Origin: SUG2458 sp051872335 | Lineage (GTDB): Bacteria; Bacillota_I; Bacilli_A; RFN20; CAG-826 | Direction: 5' to 3' | Length of the DNA: 25,558 bases | NCBI GenBank assembly: GCA_051872335.1 | Contig: JBJEDT010000039.1 | Coordinates: 1-25,558 of the forward strand | Part shown: positions 7,328-12,841 of the stretch, one piece after another | How the letters are laid out: each line of letters opens with the position of its first letter | How positions within the stretch are numbered: the first letter of the stretch is position 1 | Notes under the pieces: generated by a model | Seen by the model: the letters and a program-made list of their open reading frames with translations, nothing else | The model's database searches: none | What the model was told of the DNA's origin: nothing | Translations under genes and position numbers: made by a program

Positions 7328-7638
7328 TATTCATTACCTTTTGTTTTGGTATATAAATTAATTTCTTTAAATTTCATCTTTCGTGGAGTGAATTCGATAG
7401 TGCATTCCTCATCTTCATACCACTTGAACATATTGAGTTCTTCAGGGATTTCAATATTTTGATTAACTTTTATATAATATTTTTTTACATCTTGGCCGTC
7501 GACATAGAAGGTTAATCTAATTTTCGCACTAAAAAGGTTAAGCATAAATAGTGCTGCAAAAATTAGAACAAAAATAACAATAATAATGATTAATACAACT
7601 ATTCCTGTACCATCATTAGATACCCATAAAACTCTCAT
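7327..7638 (-). CDS. Single-pass membrane protein with an InlB/Flg_new-like C-terminal repeat
   Basis: A 103-residue protein: short N-terminus, one strong membrane helix (about 12-36), then a soluble part of about 65 residues. The end, from P-E-E-L through F-K-W-Y-E-D-E-E-C to I-N-L-Y-T-K, matches the shape of one Listeria-Bacteroides (InlB B-repeat/Flg_new) unit: proline, W-Y-x-D, Phe and a final L-Y-x-K. Those repeats usually occur in tandem on surface proteins; here there is one. GAGG lies about 10 nt upstream of the ATG. The one-base overlap with the polymerase gene suggests a partner role, for example an accessory subunit. That role is inference. Confidence 0.75.
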   Translation of the reverse strand: MRVLWVSNDGTGIVVLIIIIVIFVLIFAALFMLNLFSAKIRLTFYVDGQDVKKYYIKVNQNIEIPEELNMFKWYEDEECTIEFTPRKMKFKEINLYTKTKGNE

Positions 7639-7729
7639 AAATGACGACCTCGAAAATTATTTATATCTATATTATATATAAAAATAAAAAAAATGTAAAA
7701 AAATATCGAAAATTTTCAACAATAGGGTT

Positions 7730-7758
7730 TATAATAAAAATAGTTAAAACGTACTAAC
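7730..7758 (+). promoter_or_regulatory. Promoter -10 and iron-box-like operator of the DtxR-type regulator gene
   Basis: TATAAT at 7730-7735 (the -35 is poor; TCGAAA at 7706-7711, 18 nt away, is a candidate). An imperfect palindrome GTTAAA-ACGT-ACTAAC at 7743-7758 covers the expected transcription start. It matches the two boxes before feoA in half-site and 4-nt spacer, suggesting autoregulation. Confidence 0.6.
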
Positions 7759-7775
7759 TTTTGGAGGACCTTTTT

Positions 7776-8147
7776 ATGAATATATATGAATCTAGTGAAG
7801 ATTATTTAGAATGTATTTTAATTTTAAGCCAAAAACAAGGTAATGTTAAAGCTATTGATATAGCTCGTGAATTGAATTTTTCTAAGCCTAGCGTTAGTGT
7901 AGCTATGAAAAAATTAAAAGAATCTGGTTATTTAGTAATTGGTGAACATGGGTATATTACTTTAACTGAAAGAGGCTATATTGTAGCTTCTAAAACATAT
8001 GAAAAACATTTATTATTAAAAGAAATTTTAATGAAGTTGGGTGTTGACGAAAAAATAGCTAAAGCTGATGCTTGTAAAGTTGAACATAATTTAAGCGATG
8101 AGTCTTTTGAAGCAATAAAAAGTTTTTATTTAAAGAAAAAAATATAA
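7776..8147 (+). CDS. DtxR/MntR-family metal-dependent transcriptional regulator
   Basis: A 123-residue repressor, close in length to MntR and lacking the C-terminal SH3-like domain of DtxR/IdeR. Residues 1-70 form a winged helix-turn-helix (A-I-D-I-A-R-E-L then S-K-P-S-V-S-V-A-M-K-K-L). Metal ligands are visible: D9 and E12 in S-S-E-D-Y-L-E, H78, then C100, E103 and H104 in D-A-C-K-V-E-H. Asp at the first position is MntR-like, while Cys at 100 is DtxR-like (MntR has Glu there). ATG 7776 sits 7 nt after GGAGGA; TTG 7761 overlaps that site. Its place before feoAB and the shared palindromes indicate that it represses iron uptake when Fe(II) is plentiful. Confidence 0.9.
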   Translation: MNIYESSEDYLECILILSQKQGNVKAIDIARELNFSKPSVSVAMKKLKESGYLVIGEHGYITLTERGYIVASKTYEKHLLLKEILMKLGVDEKIAKADACKVEHNLSDESFEAIKSFYLKKKI

Positions 8148-8161
8148 TCGATAAATTTTTA

Positions 8162-8190
8162 TTGAATATAATTTAATAATGGTGTATATT
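8162..8190 (+). promoter_or_regulatory. feo operon promoter
   Basis: TTGAAT (8162-8167), 17-nt spacer, TATATT (8185-8190). The predicted start falls at about 8197, right at the first palindromic box. A second candidate -35, TTGACA at 8222-8227, lacks a good -10. Confidence 0.55.
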
Positions 8191-8197
8191 GTTAGTG

Positions 8198-8213
8198 GTT
8201 AGTTATTACTAAC
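8198..8213 (+). promoter_or_regulatory. Iron-box-like operator A
   Basis: Perfect palindrome GTTAGT-TATT-ACTAAC at the predicted transcription start of the feo operon. An extra GTTAGT half-site lies just upstream at 8191-8196. The half-site resembles the G-T-T-A-G core of DtxR/IdeR boxes. Confidence 0.7.
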
Positions 8214-8232
8214 TTTATATTTTGACATTTAA

Positions 8233-8250
8233 AGTTAGTTAAAACTAACT
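8233..8250 (+). promoter_or_regulatory. Iron-box-like operator B
   Basis: Perfect palindrome AGTTAGT-TAAA-ACTAACT in the feo leader, 35 bp centre to centre from box A and about 20 bp before the feoA start codon. Same half-site and spacer length as box A. Confidence 0.7.
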
Positions 8251-8269
8251 GATAGAGAGAAGGGATTCT

Positions 8270-8509
8270 ATGACTAAAAAATTAAATGATTTTAAAATCG
8301 GTGAAAGTGGTGTGATAGTAAAAGTTGAGGGGCAAGGAAAACTTCGTAGACGTTTACTAGATATGGGTGTTACTCCTGGAGCACATGTTGCGCTAAGAAA
8401 AAAAGCACCTTTAGGAGATCCACTTGAAATTAATATAAGAGGTTATGAGTTAACTTTACGATTAACGGAGGCTGAACTTGTAACATTAGAAATGGAGAAG
8501 AGTTTATGA
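8270..8509 (+). CDS. feoA: Ferrous iron transport protein A
   Basis: A 79-residue FeoA: a small SH3-like cytoplasmic protein that supports FeoB. Recognisable segments are L-R-R-R-L-L-D-M-G-V-T-P-G and P-L-G-D-P-L-E-I-N-I-R-G-Y-E-L-T-L-R, followed by E-A. AGGG precedes the ATG by about 5 nt. The last codons overlap the feoB start by 4 nt (ATGA), so the two are translationally coupled. The upstream regulator lacks the SH3-like domain that this fold represents in DtxR. Confidence 0.96.
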   Translation: MTKKLNDFKIGESGVIVKVEGQGKLRRRLLDMGVTPGAHVALRKKAPLGDPLEINIRGYELTLRLTEAELVTLEMEKSL

Positions 8510-10761
8510 AAAAGTTTGCTTTAGCTGGTAACCCAAATAGTGGTAAGACGACATTGTTTAATTCATTAACTGGTTCAACAGCATATGTTGGCAACTGGCC
8601 TGGTGTTACCGTTGATAAAAAAGAAGGTACATATAAAAAATTAGAAGAAGAAGTCTCAATTATCGATTTACCTGGTATTTATTCATTATCTCCTTATACA
8701 TCTGAAGAAGTCATTTCGCGTAATTATATAATAAATGAAAAACCTGATTGTATTATTAATATTGTTGATGCAACTAATTTAGAGCGTAATTTATATTTAA
8801 CAACTCAACTTATGGAAATGGATGTTCCAGTTGTAATAGCTTTAAATATGGCTGATGAAATTACAAAAAATGGTGATAAGATTGATATTAAAAAATTAGA
8901 GAAAAAAATGGGACTTAGAGTTGTTCTAATTTCAGCTTTAAAAGAAGAAAATTTAGATGAACTAATGAAGGTTGCATATGAAGAATCTTTAAAGCCACGT
9001 AAAGGTAGAGGTATTTTTGTAAATAAGGCACTTAATGATTTAGTAGAAAAAGTTTCTAGCTTACTTGTATCAAAGAAGGTAACTAATCCTTATTTCCACG
9101 CTATTAAATTAATTGAAAATGATGAATTAGAAATTAAAGATCATAAAGAAATAGTTGATGATATTAATTTATTAAAAGAAGGATTTAATGATGAAGTTTT
9201 TGGGCAAGATTTTGAAGCTTTAATTGCTAATGATCGATATAACTATATTTGTGAAGATATAAATAAAGTTTTAAAAAAAGGTGAACATAAAAATATATCT
9301 CGCTCTGAAAAAATAGATAAAGTCTTAACAAATAAATGGGCAAGTATACCTATTTTCTTAGTTATTTTGTTCTTAATATTCCATTTAACATTCTCGGAAA
9401 ACTTTCTTTACTTAGGTGGACTATTTAGTAGTGTTACTCCTTGTTTTGAAGGAACTGCATTTGAAGGATTATTTTATACAGATGCAGGTATAAATTCACC
9501 AGGTGTTATCTTTACTAATTTATTAAGTGGTATTACAGGATTACTCGGTGATTTAATTAGGAGTTTATTACAAACCTTAAATGCATCTTCTTGGGTTGAA
9601 GCCTTTATCTGTGATGGAGTATTAGAAGGTTTATTTGCTATTTTAGGTTTCTTACCTCAAATTTTATGTTTATTCTTATTATTCTCTATTTTAGAAGATT
9701 CAGGATATATGGCTCGTGTTGCCTTCATTCTCGATCGTATCTTTAGAAAATTTGGTTTATCAGGAAGAGCCTTTATGCCTATGATTATGGGATTTGGTTG
9801 TTCTGTTCCAGCTATGATTAACACTAGAACATTAAGTGATGAAAAAGAAAAAGTTGCAACTATTAGAGTTATTCCATTTTTCTCATGTGGGGCTAAACTA
9901 CCAATCTTAACTGCTATTGCTGGTGGTATTGTTTCATATTTTGGTGTTTCAAATGTTGATGTAATTACATATAGTATGTATTTAATTGGTATTGTAACTG
10001 CTATTATTGCTGTTTTATTAATGAGAAATACAAGTTTAAGAGGAGATGTTCCACCATTTATTATGGAACTTCCTAATTATCATTTACCTCAATTTAAATC
10101 TTTAATGATTCATTTATGGGATAAAGCAAAACATTTTGTTAAAAAAGCATTTACAATTATTCTTGCTTCTACAATATTAATTTGGTTTATTTCACACTTC
10201 TCTTGGGATTGGACATTCTTAAGTGATGAAGAAATGTCTAGATCCATTTTGGCTTCTATTGGTCAATTAATTCAACCTTTATTTACACCATTAGGATTTG
10301 GTTCACAATTATCTGCTGGAGGATGGGTTTTTGCAGTAGCTGCTATAACAGGTTTAATTGCAAAAGAGAATGTTGTAGCTACTATTGGAACATTAGCAGC
10401 AGCTGTTGTTGCTGGATTTGTAGCTCCTGGAGAAGGAAGCGAAGCTATTGAAGGTATGGCTGCTGTCGAAGCTTTAATTAGTACAACTGGAATTACAGTT
10501 CCTGCTTTATTATCATTCATTGCATTTAATATGACTACAATTCCTTGCTTTGCTGCATGTGCTACAGCTAAAGGTGAATTAACAAAGAAGAAATTTAATA
10601 TGACTATGTTATTCTGGCTATTCACGTCTTATATTGTTTCTTCATTAATTTATTTAATTGGAACATGGTGGTTTGTATCCATTATTGCTTTAGTACTATT
10701 TGTTGGAATATTTATATTAATTTATTTTTATAATAAAAAACATCCAGTTAAGGAGAGTTAA
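8506..10761 (+). CDS. feoB: Ferrous iron transporter FeoB
   Basis: A 751-residue Fe(II) uptake permease in the inner membrane. The N-terminal G domain has G1 G-N-P-N-S-G-K-T-T (residues 8-16), the switch-I segment G-N-W-P-G-V-T-V, G3 D-L-P-G near 55, G4 N-M-A-D near 117 and G5 S-A-L. A helical insertion follows to about residue 270, then the membrane part with two Gate domains and conserved Cys in G-F-G-C-S-V-P-A, F-S-C-G-A-K-L-P and I-P-C-F-A-A-C. Length is typical. It overlaps feoA by 4 nt and lies under the two iron boxes, so uptake should rise when iron is scarce. Confidence 0.98.
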   Translation: MKKFALAGNPNSGKTTLFNSLTGSTAYVGNWPGVTVDKKEGTYKKLEEEVSIIDLPGIYSLSPYTSEEVISRNYIINEKPDCIINIVDATNLERNLYLTTQLMEMDVPVVIALNMADEITKNGDKIDIKKLEKKMGLRVVLISALKEENLDELMKVAYEESLKPRKGRGIFVNKALNDLVEKVSSLLVSKKVTNPYFHAIKLIENDELEIKDHKEIVDDINLLKEGFNDEVFGQDFEALIANDRYNYICEDINKVLKKGEHKNISRSEKIDKVLTNKWASIPIFLVILFLIFHLTFSENFLYLGGLFSSVTPCFEGTAFEGLFYTDAGINSPGVIFTNLLSGITGLLGDLIRSLLQTLNASSWVEAFICDGVLEGLFAILGFLPQILCLFLLFSILEDSGYMARVAFILDRIFRKFGLSGRAFMPMIMGFGCSVPAMINTRTLSDEKEKVATIRVIPFFSCGAKLPILTAIAGGIVSYFGVSNVDVITYSMYLIGIVTAIIAVLLMRNTSLRGDVPPFIMELPNYHLPQFKSLMIHLWDKAKHFVKKAFTIILASTILIWFISHFSWDWTFLSDEEMSRSILASIGQLIQPLFTPLGFGSQLSAGGWVFAVAAITGLIAKENVVATIGTLAAAVVAGFVAPGEGSEAIEGMAAVEALISTTGITVPALLSFIAFNMTTIPCFAACATAKGELTKKKFNMTMLFWLFTSYIVSSLIYLIGTWWFVSIIALVLFVGIFILIYFYNKKHPVKES

Positions 10762-10763
10762 TT

Positions 10764-10949
10764 ATGATTGACTATATTATTGTAATTGGAGCATTAGTCT
10801 TTATGGTTACAGTGTTTACTTTATACATAATTAAAAAGCATAAACATCAAGGCTGTGAATGTTGCTCTTCTATTAAAGGAAAAGACTTAGTAAAAGAATA
10901 TTACAAAGAAAAAAATAAGAGTTGCTCTTGTTCAAATTGTAAAAAATAA
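10764..10949 (+). CDS. FeoB-associated Cys-rich membrane protein
   Basis: A 61-residue protein with one membrane helix (about residues 3-23) and a basic, cysteine-rich tail: C-E-C-C near 31-34 and C-S-C-S-N-C near 53-58. This matches the small FeoB-associated family found at the 3' end of Firmicute feo operons. It starts 2 nt after the feoB stop, with its AGGAG site inside the feoB end. The cysteines could bind iron or a partner; that is inference, and the family's role is not established. Confidence 0.9.
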   Translation: MIDYIIVIGALVFMVTVFTLYIIKKHKHQGCECCSSIKGKDLVKEYYKEKNKSCSCSNCKK

Positions 10950-10954
10950 ACATT

Positions 10955-11005
10955 GAAAACTTAGTTAAGAAAAAGGAAAAATTAACTAAGTTTTCTTTAA
11001 TTTTA
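10955..11005 (+). terminator. Intrinsic terminator of the feo operon
   Basis: A 14-bp perfect stem (GAAAACTTAGTTAA / TTAACTAAGTTTTC) with a 13-nt purine loop, followed by a T-rich stretch, 6 nt after the last feo gene. Confidence 0.8.
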
Positions 11006-11047
11006 GACAAAATATATGGAATATCGAAAAAAAGCCATAAAATATGC

Positions 11048-11075
11048 TATAATTTTAGTAATCTTAATAAAGGGG
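11048..11075 (+). promoter_or_regulatory. -10 element and ribosome binding site that decide the cyclase start
   Basis: TATAAT at 11048-11053 followed by AAAGGGG near 11070-11075, 10 nt before ATG 11085. TCGAAA lies 18 nt before the -10, as it does before the DtxR-type gene. No ribosome binding site exists before the upstream in-frame ATG at 11016, which lies upstream of this promoter. Confidence 0.5.
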
Positions 11076-11084
11076 ATGCTTAAT

Positions 11085-12215
11085 ATGATCTTTACTAGTA
11101 CTGTTAATATCAGTTTACTTGCAACAAATTTGATTGGAATTTTTGCTTTGCTTTTCCTTATTATTCTTGTAAGTGATAATAGAGTTTTCGATAGAAGGAG
11201 AAAAACTTTTTTTATCTTAGCATCTGTTTCAGTTATGTTGATGATTGTATTAGAAGTTTTAGATTATGTCCTTTATTCCTTTGTTTTTGATGAACGTTAT
11301 AATACCGCATCATTTATTCATAATATTGCTATAACACGTTATGTTATTGCTTTTTTAGAATTTTCACTTTGTCCTCTTGTTCCAATGTTTTTAATTAATG
11401 TCGTTAATAGTTATAAGAAAAACGCAGCATGGATTTCTTTAATATTTAGTATTGGTGCTTGTGTTGGGAATATTTTCTATCCTTATATTTATGAAGTTAC
11501 TGATAAGGCAGAATTTATTCATGGTGATTTCTTTTTAATACCTACAGGCATATGTTTGATTTTAATGTTTGCTTTGATTATTCAATCTTTTAAAAGTTAT
11601 CAGTCATTGAAGTCAATGGAAAAAACCGCTATTTTATTAATGATTTTAGGAATTGGTGGAGCCGCTGTTTTACAATATTATGTATTCGTTGGATCTTTCT
11701 TAATTTGGAACACAGTAGCAATTTTCTTAGTAATTTATTATTTAATTGTTCATATTCAAATGTATTTATTAGATCCATTGACAGGTTTATTTAATAGAGC
11801 TACTTGGGAAAATGATATGCGTGAAATGGATGGAAGACAAGATGCTATCTTAGTAATGCTTGATTTAAATAATTTAAAGAAGATAAATGATATTTATGGA
11901 CATGCAGAAGGGGATAAAGCTATCAATAGAATTTCTCATATTGTACGTTTATCTTTAGGTAAAGTTGGTAAATGTTATCGTATAGGTGGCGATGAATTTG
12001 CGGTTATTTGCCGAAGTAATGAAAGTAGAGTAGCTCAGGCTAAAGCATTACTTGAAAAATATATTGCTCAACAAGAATATACTGTAGCATATGGTTTTGT
12101 TAAATATGATCATAAAGGTGAAGAAACGATTAAAGAAGCATTTAAGAAAGCTGATATTATTATGTATGAGCATAAAGCTTCTATAAAAAGAAGCCAGTCG
12201 TTATCGGAGTTATAA
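11085..12215 (+). CDS. Membrane-bound diguanylate cyclase (GGDEF domain)
   Basis: A 376-residue protein that should make cyclic di-GMP from two GTP. About seven hydrophobic helices fill residues 1-225, then a GGDEF domain begins at D-P-L-T-G-L-F-N-R and carries an intact G-G-D-E-F in Y-R-I-G-G-D-E-F-A-V. The inhibitory R-x-x-D site usually found five residues before GGDEF is missing, so product inhibition through that site is unlikely. I prefer ATG 11085, which has a ribosome binding site and a -10 upstream; an in-frame ATG at 11016 would add 23 residues but has neither. The signal sensed by the membrane part is unknown. Confidence 0.9.
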   Translation: MIFTSTVNISLLATNLIGIFALLFLIILVSDNRVFDRRRKTFFILASVSVMLMIVLEVLDYVLYSFVFDERYNTASFIHNIAITRYVIAFLEFSLCPLVPMFLINVVNSYKKNAAWISLIFSIGACVGNIFYPYIYEVTDKAEFIHGDFFLIPTGICLILMFALIIQSFKSYQSLKSMEKTAILLMILGIGGAAVLQYYVFVGSFLIWNTVAIFLVIYYLIVHIQMYLLDPLTGLFNRATWENDMREMDGRQDAILVMLDLNNLKKINDIYGHAEGDKAINRISHIVRLSLGKVGKCYRIGGDEFAVICRSNESRVAQAKALLEKYIAQQEYTVAYGFVKYDHKGEETIKEAFKKADIIMYEHKASIKRSQSLSEL

Positions 12216-12216
12216 A

Positions 12217-12513
12217 ATGAAACTTACTTTAGTTAATGAAGAGTTTTATATAAAAAATATAAATTCCATCAAAGATTTTAAGATTGATTGTATATATAAT
12301 GATTTATTAATGAATAATTTAAATTCATTATATTATGAAGAAGATGATTATCCTCACTTTTTAAAATTAACTTATTTTCAAATGGAAAATAAAATATATC
12401 AAAACATTCAAGATGATATAGATTTTTGTTGCGTTTTAAAAGATGAATACATTAAAGATATCTTAGAATTTATAAAACAATTTGATAATGTGGAAGTTAC
12501 CATTTTCAAATAA
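12217..12513 (+). CDS. Hypothetical protein (98 residues)
   Basis: An acidic, AT-codon-rich 98-residue protein with no membrane helix or signal peptide and no family I recognise. It contains a run of aromatic and acidic residues (L-Y-Y-E-E-D-D-Y) and an F-C-C-V pair of cysteines. The start codon lies one base after the cyclase stop codon (TAAaATG), so it is very likely co-translated with the cyclase and may act with it. It has no separate ribosome binding site beyond what lies in the cyclase end (CGGAG). Codon use looks like that of its neighbours. Confidence 0.7.
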   Translation: MKLTLVNEEFYIKNINSIKDFKIDCIYNDLLMNNLNSLYYEEDDYPHFLKLTYFQMENKIYQNIQDDIDFCCVLKDEYIKDILEFIKQFDNVEVTIFK

Positions 12514-12557
12514 AAGATATTTATATAACAATATTAATGTTGTATAATTTTTTTAAT

Positions 12558-12634
<77 letters not shown>

Positions 12635-12645
12635 TTAAGTTATAT

Positions 12646-12669
12646 AAGCACAATTCGTTGTGCTTTTTT
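12646..12669 (+). terminator. Terminator after tRNA-Arg(CCT)
   Basis: AAGCACAA / TTGTGCTT stem closed by a TTCG tetraloop and followed by a T-run. Confidence 0.85.
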
Positions 12670-12728
12670 ATTTTATTAATAATTTATAATAAAAAAATAC
12701 CATTAGTGAATTTAATTTTATTGAAATT

Positions 12729-12742
12729 TGAAAACGCTTACA
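12729..12742 (+). promoter_or_regulatory. cre site (CcpA operator) before the pectinesterase gene
   Basis: TGAAAACGCTTACA matches the Firmicute consensus TGWAANCGNTNWCA at every position. It lies 100 bp before the start codon in a stretch with no gene, so the pectinesterase is probably repressed by CcpA when easier sugars are present. No clear -35/-10 pair could be assigned nearby. Confidence 0.7.
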
Positions 12743-12841
12743 TAATTTTATGCACGCTGTACAAAAATCGCATTTTTTTATTGAATAAAAGAAATAAATG
12801 TATTTTATTAATGATGTATACAACATACAAAGGAGAAAACT

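Noticed and set aside
10272..10625. A 117-residue minus-strand frame
   Set aside because: It lies wholly opposite the conserved membrane part of feoB and has no family features.
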